A stretch of 40,997 bases of DNA from Gemmataceae bacterium (GTDB lineage: Bacteria > Planctomycetota > Planctomycetia > Gemmatales > Gemmataceae). Of this stretch, positions 1-7,948 are shown one piece after another. How positions within the stretch are numbered: the first letter of the stretch is position 1; each line of letters begins with the position of its first letter. The notes under the pieces are model-generated. The model did not search any database and was not told where the DNA came from. It was given only the letters and a program-made list of their open reading frames with translations. Both the position numbers and the translations under genes were made by a program. Location of the stretch: NCBI GenBank assembly GCA_009692065.1, contig SHZY01000042.1, forward strand, positions 1-40,997, read 5' to 3'.

Positions 1-94
1 ATTTCTGATAGAACGGATGCCCCGGCGACTTCGGCAACTCAGTGGTAGCGATCCACAGCCCTTGCTCTTCGCGTTTTCGTTTGCCCAGAGCCAT
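1..94 (-). mobile_element. IS1182-like transposase, N-terminal fragment (runs off window)
   Basis: An ATG at 94 on the minus strand opens a frame that runs off the left edge. Its 31 residues begin MALGKRKREEQGLWIATTEL and continue with a PKSPGHPFYQK stretch. The LW-(I/V)-A-T-T-(E/D)-L-P-(K/R)-S-x-GHPFY pattern is what I know from the N-terminus of IS1182-type (IS4/IS5 superfamily, DDE) transposases. The catalytic DDE core lies outside the window. The likely element end is the 15-bp repeat at 174-188, about 80 bp upstream of the start codon, a normal distance for this kind of IS. The family is assigned from memory of the motif, so the exact IS family could be wrong although the transposase identity is fairly safe. 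Confidence 0.6.
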
Positions 95-173
95 CGTGAC
101 TCCTTGGTCTTCGGTACGTTGATATCCCCAACATCTGGGCAACAGCATATCATGCCTGTCAAGAGGCGTTTTT

Positions 174-188
174 CAACGGGCTGTTAGC
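174..188. repeat. Putative terminal inverted repeat of the left IS
   Basis: TCAACGGGCTGTTAG, preceded by a short T run. Its exact reverse complement occurs once more, at 40848-40862. The arrangement fits the outer end of the IS1182-like element whose transposase starts at 94. The sequence outward of 188 would then be host DNA or older IS debris. Confidence 0.55.
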
Positions 189-538
189 GGGAAGAAGTGG
201 GTAGCCCATTCCAATACGGTTCTTGCGTAGCCTCACCACCCCCTCTGTCTGCGCATCTCTTCCCGTATTTGAGCTTCGTTCCATGGCTTGAGGATAGCCT
301 CATTCTCTCTTTAGAATGCGTTCCTTGGCCTCGTGTATGGCACAGGAACTTGCAGAGAAGAGCGTGCGCGCTATTTGAATGTTCCCACGGACTGTGAAAT
401 ATTCGGGTTGATTCCCGAACGTTACTCAACTCGGATTTTTCATTGTCCAGCCAAGTTTTCAACTGGCGCGATGGCTCAAGGTTGGGCAGAGATGGGAGTT
501 GCTAGGATTTCTACCCCCCTATACCAGGAGCCATCGCG
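189..538. other. Gene-free stretch between IS end and IS1380-like remnant
   Basis: About 350 bases without a convincing gene. The open frames here are short, overlap on both strands and show no recognisable motif. Base composition is visibly less GC-rich than in the genes to the right. The last part (about 420-538) runs directly into the start of an IS1380-like transposase remnant and may be the leader of that element. No promoter or RNA gene could be assigned. Confidence 0.5.
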
Positions 539-685
539 ATGACAGGGCCGTTCACCAGTCCAAAACGACGAAATCTCGTGGCCGATTTCAGCAGCCGGGA
601 TATTACCTCTGATGCGGGCGCGATCTTGCTGAGTGTACGAAGATCACGGGCCCTAAGATTTAGCAATTTCGGTCGTAGGTCCTGA
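539..685 (+). pseudogene. Truncated IS1380-like transposase remnant
   Basis: ATG at 539 opens a 48-codon frame, MTGPFTSPKRRNLVADFSSR followed by DITSDAGAILL, ending at TGA 683-685. The pattern (V)xADF-x3-(R/D)-ITSDAGA-(L/I)-LL matches the conserved N-terminal segment of IS1380-family transposases, which are normally over 400 residues long. Here homology is lost soon after the SDAGAILL motif, so about 90% of the gene is missing. The break appears near 640-660. A short open frame on the opposite strand (838 to 653) ends at the same place, consistent with a deletion or insertion junction. The remnant is non-functional. Confidence 0.5.
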
Positions 686-1181
686 TCCTTTTTCCGTACT
701 TTCGCGGCAATTGCTTGTTTCTGTCCGGCCCTTGGAAGATTTGTCCCGGGGGGCCAGCGCGAGCCGATTGGCCTCTGCCTCGATGTTCGCCCGTGCCTGA
801 GTCCGGCCAGATTTCTTCGTCCGCTTTTGCCGAGCCACCGTTCAATTCTTCAGGGTTCTTTTCCTTTCCACATCGGCACACCTTGCGTCCCTCAGGATGA
901 TTCGTAGAAAAAAGGTCGAGGGTGTCCACTGTGCCGACTCTCGCCCTACAATTGGCTCTTCGCGTTTTTTAGTGGGTGATTTACGAGCCTCGGCAATGGA
1001 CGATTCAGGTTGCGGCCAAGCATCGAGCCGCCTCATCGCGGGCGTAGAATGAACGGATGGCCGTTCTGAACTCGTCCAGGAGAGCCCTCTGTATTTTCTT
1101 CCAGATTTCTGTTTCAATTCGTCCCGCCTTGGTTTATATTGAACTGCCTTTTTTTGGTTTCACTCTTTCAGGGACGGCACG
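686..1181. other. Stretch without a supported gene, upstream of the DUF1549 gene
   Basis: About 500 bases with only short overlapping frames. The best candidate is a minus-strand GTG frame (838 to 653, 61 aa, beginning MARQKRTKKSGRTQARANIE). It is very basic, has no recognised domain and stops at the junction with the IS1380-like remnant. A longer minus-strand frame (1117-842) looks like chance. The last 100 bases must hold the promoter of the downstream DUF1549 gene, but no clear -35/-10 pair could be picked out. An AGGGA ribosome site lies about 8 bases before the ATG at 1182. Confidence 0.4.
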
Positions 1182-3692
1182 ATGGCGGTCGGCGTGCGTT
1201 TCGCTGTATTCTTCGCGATTTTCGTGCTGGCGGGTGTACCCGCGGCAGCGCCGGCCCAGCCAGCTGCGCGCAACGAGGAGGCGCTTCTCGAGTTCTTCGA
1301 GAGGAAGATTCGGCCAGTGCTCGTCGAGAATTGCTACAACTGCCACTCCGCCAACACCAACTCGCGCGGGGGCTTGCGCGTGGACGACCGCGGCGGCCTG
1401 GTCAACGGCGGCGGGCGCGGGCCCGCGGTGGTGCCGGGGAATCCGGAAAAGAGCCTACTCATCCAGGCAGTGCGGCACACGCACAAGGACGTGAAGATGC
1501 CGCCCAAGAAGCACCTTACGGATGGAGAGATCGCCGACCTGACGCAATGGATCAAGGACGGCGCCGCCTGGCCCAAGCCGCGCGTGCCCGTGTCGATCAG
1601 CCGACCCAATCCAGAATACCCCAAGCTGCGCAAGGAACACTGGGCCTGGCAGCCGATTCGCGAGGTAGCGCGGCCGAGCGTGAAAGATGCGGGCTGGGCG
1701 CGCGATGACATCGATCGCCTGATTCTTGCGAAGCTCGAGGCAAAGGGGCTCAAGCCGGTCGCGGATGCCGATCCGTTGACCTTGATTCGGCGTGTGACGT
1801 TTGATCTGACAGGGTTGCCGCCGAGCGTTAAAGAGGTCGACGATTTTGCGAGCGCATGGCAGGCGGCGGGCGCTAAACGGGGAGAGGTCTTCGCAAAAGC
1901 TGTTGATCGGCTGCTGGCGTCGCCGCAGTTCGCGGAGCGCTGGGGTCGGCACTGGCTCGATGTGGCCCGCTACGCTGAATCCACGGGATCGGCACGCAAT
2001 CTCCCCTACCCGCACGCCTGGCGCTATCGCGATTACGTCATTGATGCCTTCAACACCGACAAGCCCTACGACCAGTTCCTGCGCGAGCAGATCGCCGGCG
2101 ACCTGCTCCCGGATGACGGCGGAAAGGTCAAGGATGAGCGGCTGATCGCGACCGGCTTCCTCGCGCTCGGTATGCGCGACGTCAATCAGCGCTTCAAGGT
2201 CCGCTTCGTGATGGACAACATCGACGAGCAGATCGACACCGTCACACGCTCGGTGCTGGCACTGACCGTCAGCTGCGCCCGTTGCCACGATCATAAGTTC
2301 GATCCGATCCCGACGACCGATTACTACGCCCTGGCGGGCATCTTTCAATCGAGCGACCTTTGTGCCGGCCTGCGCAACAAGATGGGCGGCGGCGGACTCG
2401 ACTACTACGACACCGCGCTTTTGCTGCCATTGAGCGGGCGCGGCACGGCGGACCCCAAACTGACAGCCCGGATCGAGCAGACCAAGGCCGCCCTTGCCAA
2501 GGTACGCGCCGATCTTTTGGATTTGGCGGAGAATCCCGACAAGATCCCCGCCGGGCCGGAGCGCGAGAAGAAAATCGTCGCCGCCCGGCAACGGGTCAAC
2601 AAGGTCCAGCTGGAACTGGTGGCCTTGAGCGACCCCGCCCTGCACGGGGCCGTGGCTTACGGCGTGCGCGACGCCAAGCACATCGGCAACGCCGAGATTC
2701 GCCTGCGCGGCGAGGCGGAAAAGCTCGGGCCCAGCGTCCCGCGCGGCTTCCTGTCGATATTCGATGTCGCGGGCGCTCCCAAGATCAATCCGACCACGAG
2801 CGGCCGGCTCGAACTGGCGCAGTGGCTGACGAGCGACAAGAACCCGCTGACCGCGCGCGTGCTGGTCAATCGCGCCTGGCATCACCTATTCGGCGCTGGC
2901 CTGGTGGCGAGCGTGGACAACTTCGGCGTCACCGGCGATCCGCCGTCGCATCCGGAATTGCTCGATTACCTCGCGGCACGCTTCATGAACGACGGCTGGT
3001 CCGTCAAAAAACTGGTGCGAACGCTGGTCCTGACGCGCGCCTACCAGCTCGGCGCGGAAACGCCCGCTGCAAACCTGAAAACCGATCCCGCCAATCGGTT
3101 GCTTTGGCGCCACAGCCCGCGCCGCCTGAGTGCGGAGGAAATCCGCGACGCCACTCTCGCCGCCGCGGGCAAGCTCGACCTCACGCGGCCGGCCGGATCG
3201 CCGGCCAAGGACATGAAGGTCATCGAACTCACGAACGTTAGTCCCGAAGCCAAGCGGCTCGAAGCAGCGGCCAACCAGAGCCTGCATCGCAGCATCTACC
3301 TGCCGCTCTTGCGCACGTTGACGCCGCGCGCGCTGGAGATCTTCGATTTCGCCGAGCAAGGCATGGTGACCGGCAGCCGCGATACCACCACAGTTGCGAC
3401 GCAGGCGCTCTATTTGCTGAACGACCCGTTCGTGCGGCAACAATCGCGCGAGCTGGCACAACGCGTTTTGGGGCGAAAGGAGATCGACGATGCGGGACGG
3501 ATCTCCCTCGCCTACCGCTTGACGTTGAGCCGGCCCGCGACGCCGAAGGAAATCGAGCGTGCCACAAGTTATATCGCGGACTACGAGGCGGCCGCGAGCG
3601 AGGAAAAGTCGGTGCAGAATCCGCGCGTCGCCGCGTGGTCGAGCTTGTGCCAGGCTCTTTTGGCGTCGGCGGAATTCCGATATATCAGGTGA
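1182..3692 (+). CDS. Planctomycete cytochrome c / DUF1549 / DUF1553 protein
   Basis: An 836-residue exported protein. Residues 1-25 form a hydrophobic signal peptide ending APAQP. A planctomycete-type cytochrome c domain follows, with haem motif CYNCH (C51, C54, H55) and a distal MPPKKHLT segment that can supply the methionine ligand. DUF1549 occupies roughly residues 165-390 and includes WGRHWLDVARYAES and a CARCHDHKFDPIPTTDYYAL motif. DUF1553 follows from about 540 to the end (LTARVLVNRAWHHLFGAGLV). The length is normal for the family. These proteins are usually encoded directly upstream of a DUF1501 gene; here the partner at 4425 is separated by two small inserted genes. The biochemical function of the family is unproven; a periplasmic redox or degradative role is inferred. 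The ATG start is supported by an AGGGA site. Confidence 0.93.
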   Translation: MAVGVRFAVFFAIFVLAGVPAAAPAQPAARNEEALLEFFERKIRPVLVENCYNCHSANTNSRGGLRVDDRGGLVNGGGRGPAVVPGNPEKSLLIQAVRHTHKDVKMPPKKHLTDGEIADLTQWIKDGAAWPKPRVPVSISRPNPEYPKLRKEHWAWQPIREVARPSVKDAGWARDDIDRLILAKLEAKGLKPVADADPLTLIRRVTFDLTGLPPSVKEVDDFASAWQAAGAKRGEVFAKAVDRLLASPQFAERWGRHWLDVARYAESTGSARNLPYPHAWRYRDYVIDAFNTDKPYDQFLREQIAGDLLPDDGGKVKDERLIATGFLALGMRDVNQRFKVRFVMDNIDEQIDTVTRSVLALTVSCARCHDHKFDPIPTTDYYALAGIFQSSDLCAGLRNKMGGGGLDYYDTALLLPLSGRGTADPKLTARIEQTKAALAKVRADLLDLAENPDKIPAGPEREKKIVAARQRVNKVQLELVALSDPALHGAVAYGVRDAKHIGNAEIRLRGEAEKLGPSVPRGFLSIFDVAGAPKINPTTSGRLELAQWLTSDKNPLTARVLVNRAWHHLFGAGLVASVDNFGVTGDPPSHPELLDYLAARFMNDGWSVKKLVRTLVLTRAYQLGAETPAANLKTDPANRLLWRHSPRRLSAEEIRDATLAAAGKLDLTRPAGSPAKDMKVIELTNVSPEAKRLEAAANQSLHRSIYLPLLRTLTPRALEIFDFAEQGMVTGSRDTTTVATQALYLLNDPFVRQQSRELAQRVLGRKEIDDAGRISLAYRLTLSRPATPKEIERATSYIADYEAAASEEKSVQNPRVAAWSSLCQALLASAEFRYIR

Positions 3693-3736
3693 CGCGTTCA
3701 AGCCAGTCGAACATCGTGATAGGATAAGGGTGCGGT

Positions 3737-4054
3737 GTGTTTCGACTGTATCGAGCCGTGTCCTCCGATGAATTGGCCGACATCGTAGCTTATGGTGGGT
3801 TTCGTCACGGTCCGAATTGCCTCACTGGTAAATGGTTCGCGGAAACACCGGAGACGGCGCGGCGCTGGGGCGAGTTTTTGTATCAGGACCAGGCCAGCGT
3901 ATTTCACGTGATTCAAGTGGACGTTCCTCTGGAAATTGTGGACCAGATGTTCCGGCTGTCTTCGCTGGATCAAATTGGGCCAGCGAGATATGCTGAAGGT
4001 GAAGTCTTGGCTTTGATCAATCAGCAACAGATGGGATTTGCCGAAGTGTCATGA
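3737..4054 (+). CDS. Small protein, possible ADP-ribosyltransferase-like toxin fold
   Basis: A 105-residue protein starting at GTG 3737 (MFRLYRAVSSDELADIVAYG). No signal peptide or membrane segment is visible. The layout LYRAVS, then GGFRHGPN, GKWFAE, an A-x2-WG-x2-LY helix and a late IGPARYAEGEVLALIN segment resembles small ADP-ribosyltransferase-like domains found alone or at the ends of polymorphic toxins. R5/R7, the GKWFAE segment and the late YAEGE glutamates would be the candidate catalytic positions. This is a weak fold-level guess. The stop overlaps the next start (ATGA at 4051-4054), so the two are almost certainly co-translated. The pair interrupts the usual DUF1549-DUF1501 gene order and looks like an inserted cassette. 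It could equally be a harmless conserved hypothetical. Confidence 0.7.
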   Translation: MFRLYRAVSSDELADIVAYGGFRHGPNCLTGKWFAETPETARRWGEFLYQDQASVFHVIQVDVPLEIVDQMFRLSSLDQIGPARYAEGEVLALINQQQMGFAEVS

Positions 4055-4395
4055 CAATTAGGTGCGTGATGGTCCCCCTATTCCGCGTTAAGCTAGGCTG
4101 GCTAACAGCCGAGCAAGGTGGCCGCAAGAGCCCGATCTCAGGCGGGCGCTACACCCCCACGGCACGATTTGCCGGCGAGCAAGACCAGTTCAGCGTTGTC
4201 ATGGAATTCCACCAAAGTGATGGCCCCATCCCGACGAAGGGAACGCTGCGTCTACTTTTTCCCGACGTCATCGAAATCCAGCGGCGCATTCGTCCCGGCG
4301 TCGATCTCGAAATCATGGAAGGTGGGCGAATCGTGGCTAATTGCGTGGTGGAAAGCTCGGACGTAGGGGCGGCGGTCGGTGCCGCTGGTTCGTAA
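4051..4395 (+). CDS. Stand-alone EF-Tu domain III-like protein
   Basis: A 114-residue protein whose ATG overlaps the upstream stop (ATGA), implying translational coupling. From about residue 13 it reads like the C-terminal beta-barrel (domain III) of elongation factor Tu: VKLGWLTAEQGGRKSPI, a GGRYTPTARF strand, LLFPDVIEIQRRIRPG, and IMEGGRIVANCVV, which parallels the EF-Tu ending IREGGRTVGAGVV. There is no GTPase domain, so it cannot act in elongation. Small EF-Tu-domain-III-like proteins are known as uncharacterised singletons. Here the partner is a possible ADP-ribosyltransferase-like protein, so an immunity, decoy or binding role is conceivable; this is inference. A GAGG site for the next gene lies shortly after its end. 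Confidence 0.75.
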   Translation: MTIRCVMVPLFRVKLGWLTAEQGGRKSPISGGRYTPTARFAGEQDQFSVVMEFHQSDGPIPTKGTLRLLFPDVIEIQRRIRPGVDLEIMEGGRIVANCVVESSDVGAAVGAAGS

Positions 4396-4424
4396 ACGTT
4401 TTGTAACTGCTGAGGAAAAATGAG

Positions 4425-5801
4425 ATGCAAGCTTCAGCTTTCAACCTTCCGTTGACCCGCCGCCAGGCCCTCAAAACCACCGCCGGCGGCTTCGGCTATC
4501 TCGCCCTCGCGGGTCTGCTCGGCGCCCAAGATCGAGCCTCCCGCGTCAGCGGGGGGAGTAGCCCGCTCACGCCGCGCTCGCCCCACTTCCCCGTCAAGGC
4601 GAAGCGCATCATCTTCTGCTTCATGGAAGGCGCCGTGTCGCAGATGGATACCTTTGAGTACAAGCCGCAATTACAGCGCGATGACCAGCGTGTCGCGCCG
4701 GGCGGCGCCATTCTGACCGCGTCCAAGTTCCGCTTCGCTCGGCACGGCCAGACCGGCACGTGGGTCTCGAACCTGTTGCCGAACATGGCGAGACATGTGG
4801 ACAAATTCTGCTTCATCCGCGGTCTGCACACCGATACGCCGGCCCATCCTCAGGCGGTCATTCAGCTTCATACTGGCACGGCCCTGGCGCAGGTCACACG
4901 GCCCTCGATGGGCGCCTGGCTGCTTTATGGCCTCGGTACCGAAAACCAGGACCTGCCCGGCTACATCACGGTCAACCCGTCGCCCAACTTCGGCGGCGCG
5001 CTCAACTACGGTACCGCGTTTCTGCCGGCCCATTACCAGGGCACGCGCGTCAGCGATACCGGCATCATCCCGAATCTGCGTGCCCAGACGCCGTCGTCGT
5101 TGCAGCGCCGCCAGCTCGATTTGATCCAGGCGATGAACCGCGATCTCGCCGCCCGGCCCGGCGCTCCCGAGGCGGTCGAGGGTGTCATCCAATCCTACGA
5201 ATTGGCCTTCCGCATGCAGGATCGCGTACCCGCCTTGCTCGACATCTCACGCGAGCCGCAAGCGGTGCTCGATGCCTATGGCGTCCAGTCCGGTCCGCAG
5301 GGGAGTTTCGCCCGCCAGTGTTTGATGGCGCGTCGGTTGAGCGAAGCAGGCGTGCGCTTCGTCGAGATCACGCAATCGGGCTGGGACCATCACAACAACT
5401 TGCACCAGGGGCTCATCAACCAGTGCAACATGGTCGATCGGCCGACCGCCGCCCTTTTGGCCGATCTGGAGCAGCGCGGTCTCTTGGAAGACACGCTCGT
5501 CCTCTTCGGCAGCGAATTCGGCCGTATGCCAACAGCGCAGGGGCCCGACGGCCGCGATCATAACATCACGGGCTATCCGATGATCCTCGCCGGCGCCGGC
5601 GTCAAGGCTGGCTTCAGCTACGGCGGCACCGACGAGTATGGCCTGCACGCCGTCGAGGGGCGCATGCACACGACGGATTTGCACGCAACCTTGCTGGCGC
5701 TGATGGGTTTGGATCACGAGCAGTTGACGTATCGCTACGCGGGGCGTGACTTCCGCTTGACCGATGTGGCGGGGCGGGTGGTAACGGAAATTATGGATTG
5801 A
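4425..5801 (+). CDS. DUF1501 protein (Tat-exported, alkaline-phosphatase-like fold)
   Basis: A 458-residue protein with a twin-arginine leader (LTRRQALKTTAGGFGYLALA) near residues 9-28, so it is probably exported folded. DUF1501 landmarks follow: CFMEGAVSQMDTFEYKP, a FIRGLHTDTPAHP segment, SGWDHHNN, LFGSEFGRMP, and a final TDLHATLLALMGLD. DUF1501 proteins share the alkaline phosphatase/sulfatase architecture, and the conserved D/H/E positions in these motifs are potential metal ligands. No substrate is established. The gene is the expected partner of the DUF1549 gene at 1182, from which it is separated by two small genes. The start is supported by a GAGG site about 10 bases upstream. It is followed by a strong rho-independent terminator. 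Confidence 0.93.
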   Translation: MQASAFNLPLTRRQALKTTAGGFGYLALAGLLGAQDRASRVSGGSSPLTPRSPHFPVKAKRIIFCFMEGAVSQMDTFEYKPQLQRDDQRVAPGGAILTASKFRFARHGQTGTWVSNLLPNMARHVDKFCFIRGLHTDTPAHPQAVIQLHTGTALAQVTRPSMGAWLLYGLGTENQDLPGYITVNPSPNFGGALNYGTAFLPAHYQGTRVSDTGIIPNLRAQTPSSLQRRQLDLIQAMNRDLAARPGAPEAVEGVIQSYELAFRMQDRVPALLDISREPQAVLDAYGVQSGPQGSFARQCLMARRLSEAGVRFVEITQSGWDHHNNLHQGLINQCNMVDRPTAALLADLEQRGLLEDTLVLFGSEFGRMPTAQGPDGRDHNITGYPMILAGAGVKAGFSYGGTDEYGLHAVEGRMHTTDLHATLLALMGLDHEQLTYRYAGRDFRLTDVAGRVVTEIMD

Positions 5802-5819
5802 CAACGTTCGTTTCTTAAC

Positions 5820-5878
5820 GAGCCCGCAGCGCCAGCAAGGGGTGCTTTCCCTTGCTTGCGCTGCGGGCTCTTTTTTTT
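5820..5878 (+). terminator. Rho-independent terminator of the 1182-5801 cluster
   Basis: A GAGCCCGCAGCG(C)CAGCAAGGG arm and its near-perfect complement (5820-5841 and 5849-5870) enclose a short loop and are followed by eight T residues (5871-5878). It reads as a terminator only on the plus strand; no T run follows in the other direction. The last T is also the first base of the minus-strand TCA (stop TGA) of the amine oxidase gene, so the two convergent units abut with no spacer. Confidence 0.85.
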
Positions 5879-7803
5879 CACCCCCCGCAGCACGACTTCC
5901 CAGCCGCCGCCTTCTGCGCCGACGGCGGCACGTCGTTCGACGGGTTCATCGTGAAGAAGCCGGCCGGCTTCAGCATGAAACCGATGTACGCGGTCGGCAT
6001 CACCGGATAGTCCTCCGGCCGGGCCAGGTGCGTGTGGCCGAAGGTGTACCAGAGGACCACGTCGGTATTGGCGATGTTGCGATTCTGGGTGGTCCATTTC
6101 GGCAAACCGTCGCCGCCGGAGCTTTGATTGGGGTAGTCGCCCGCGGCATGTTTCTCGGCTTCGTTGAACGGCGTCACCCAGACGTGGTAATCGACGAAGC
6201 CGGCACGTTTGCGCCACCAGGCGTTTTTCGACGCGTAGGGGATCGAGTTGTCGCCCGGCATGAACCGGTAAGCGACCGGCTCGCCGACGGCGTTCTTCAC
6301 ATTGGGGTTGACGATCTTCCAAGTCCGCGCGGTTTCGAGGTTCAAGTTCGCGCACGCCTGTTTTTCTTTTTCCAGAAGCGTCGCCTTGGCCTGGAAAGCG
6401 TTCTCGAACGGGTTCTTTGGCCCCAGTTCATCCGCGACCACATCGATCTGGAAGACTGAGTTGCCGCCGCCGTCGAGATCCATGTCGAGCCGCATGTTGA
6501 AGAAGTGTTGGTGGTTCGGTGCATACAATTGCGGCGCGATCAAGCCGCCGTACGGCGACTTCTCGCCGGGCGGCAAAGCGCCGAGCGAAAGGATGCCGGT
6601 CAGCTTCATCTCGAACTGGATGTTGCCGTCCTGGTAGAGATACCAGAACAAGCCGTATTCGTAGTTCTCGACTGTGGCAATCGACGAGATTACCAGGCGG
6701 CGCGAACGGCGCACTTCCGGCTTGTCGGGCAGGCGGCGGTCGGTGTGCTTCCACAAGATGCCGAAATCCTCCTCGTGCATGCAGACGGCGTTCTTGATCG
6801 TCAACGGCTCGCCGCGGCTGGTGCACAGGTGGCCGTCGAAGTATTTGATGAGGCCCAGGCAGTCGCAACCGAGCTCCAGGCTGTTGGCGCAGTAGCCAAG
6901 GCCGTACTCGCCGGCGTCGAAGGCGTTCTTGCGCGCCTGCTGCGGCGCCGGGTCGCCGTAGGGGACCACCATCTCCGACAGCGACGCTCGATAGAGGATC
7001 GAGCGATTGTGGCCATTATCCTGATAGCAAACGTGATTCAGCGTCAACCCCTCGCGGCCGTTGAAGCCGATGACGAAGCTCCAGTTCTGCCAGCGGACCG
7101 CGTTCCCCTCGACGGTGAAGCTGGGGCCTTCGGGCTGCGTGATTTCGAGCGGCTTGATGTCGGTGCGCGTCTTGGTGATACGGTCGGCGGAGTAATTGCA
7201 CTGCTCCGGCGGCAGGGGCCAATGGCCGTATTCCTCGACGCGGATCACTTTCATCTGGTTGAGATCGACGACGGGGCGCAGTCCCTCGATCGGCTTGGCG
7301 TAGCCGTTGTCGGTCGGATCGGTGCGGAGGAAACAGAGCGGCCTGGCGAGGCGCCGCGTGCGATCCTCTTCCGAGCCGTAGTTGCCGGCGCTCCAGATAT
7401 CGACCATCACCAAACGCGTATCATCGATGCCGTACTGCTTCTTGAGGGCCGCCTTGAACTCGGGGCTGGCGAGGACAGCCTGCTCGGCTTCGACCTGTTC
7501 GTCGGGCGTCATGGTCGGCTGCACGCCCGGAATGTGCTTCCACGAGAGGAGCTTGCGATCGGTGAGGGACAGCGTGGCTTCATAGCAGGAGTTGGTGCCG
7601 TTATCGAACAGAAGCGCGCACACCTCGCGGCGGATCGGTTCCTTGCCGGTGAACTGGTGCACGAATTCCTTGGCCGGCTCCTTGAGGTTGACCGAGACGA
7701 AACGCGTGGTGGGCGTGACCTTGCGATTGTCCTTCAAAAGGGTGACGGCGAGTTGCACCTCGTCGGCGGTGAGCGGTTCCAGTGGATGATTGACGGCGGC
7801 CAT
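5878..7803 (-). CDS. Copper-containing primary amine oxidase
   Basis: A 641-residue enzyme that oxidises primary amines to aldehydes, releasing ammonia and hydrogen peroxide. The start is ATG 7803 rather than the more upstream frame opening, because TAGGAG sits 8 bases before it. All key residues are present: catalytic-base motif FDAGEYGLG (D297), the cofactor site ENYEY (Y381 is the tyrosine converted to topaquinone), copper ligands HQH (H431, H433) and a third histidine in the late FGHTHLARPEDYPVMP segment. The length is standard for the family. No signal peptide is visible. It is the last gene of a minus-strand run after a DUF1549 and a DUF1501 gene, but a palindrome separates it from them, so co-transcription is uncertain. 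Very likely functional. Confidence 0.95.
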   Translation of the reverse strand: MAAVNHPLEPLTADEVQLAVTLLKDNRKVTPTTRFVSVNLKEPAKEFVHQFTGKEPIRREVCALLFDNGTNSCYEATLSLTDRKLLSWKHIPGVQPTMTPDEQVEAEQAVLASPEFKAALKKQYGIDDTRLVMVDIWSAGNYGSEEDRTRRLARPLCFLRTDPTDNGYAKPIEGLRPVVDLNQMKVIRVEEYGHWPLPPEQCNYSADRITKTRTDIKPLEITQPEGPSFTVEGNAVRWQNWSFVIGFNGREGLTLNHVCYQDNGHNRSILYRASLSEMVVPYGDPAPQQARKNAFDAGEYGLGYCANSLELGCDCLGLIKYFDGHLCTSRGEPLTIKNAVCMHEEDFGILWKHTDRRLPDKPEVRRSRRLVISSIATVENYEYGLFWYLYQDGNIQFEMKLTGILSLGALPPGEKSPYGGLIAPQLYAPNHQHFFNMRLDMDLDGGGNSVFQIDVVADELGPKNPFENAFQAKATLLEKEKQACANLNLETARTWKIVNPNVKNAVGEPVAYRFMPGDNSIPYASKNAWWRKRAGFVDYHVWVTPFNEAEKHAAGDYPNQSSGGDGLPKWTTQNRNIANTDVVLWYTFGHTHLARPEDYPVMPTAYIGFMLKPAGFFTMNPSNDVPPSAQKAAAGKSCCGG

Positions 7804-7884
7804 GTTGCACACTCCTATCGAGCAAAAAAAGGTTGCCGGTAGCATACCGGAGCCGGGTCACGCGGGCAAACAAAAGGCGATTGG

Positions 7885-7945
7885 TCCGAGCCGGAAGCGT
7901 AAGCGCCTGGTTCCCTTCAACCGTCGTTGACGCTTCCGGCTCGGA
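7885..7945. repeat. Intergenic palindrome, CCGAGCCGGAAGCG family
   Basis: Arms TCCGAGCCGGAAGCGTAAGC(G) (7885-7905) and its near-complement at 7925-7945 flank a 19-nt loop. No T run follows, so it is a repeat rather than a classical terminator. It lies between the DUF1501 and amine oxidase genes, only 3 bases from the DUF1501 stop. A single half-copy recurs at 38519-38544. Confidence 0.8.
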
Positions 7946-7948
7946 ATC

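Noticed and set aside
842-1117. 91-codon minus-strand frame upstream of the DUF1549 gene
   Set aside because: No ribosome site, no motif and composition unlike the real genes; probably chance.
1455-2885. Long minus-strand open frame (476 codons) opposite the DUF1549 gene
   Set aside because: A mirror frame caused by high GC at third positions; no motif, and the plus-strand gene is certain.
6505-7842. 445-codon plus-strand frame opposite the amine oxidase
   Set aside because: Antisense shadow of a gene with all catalytic residues; no recognisable domain of its own.
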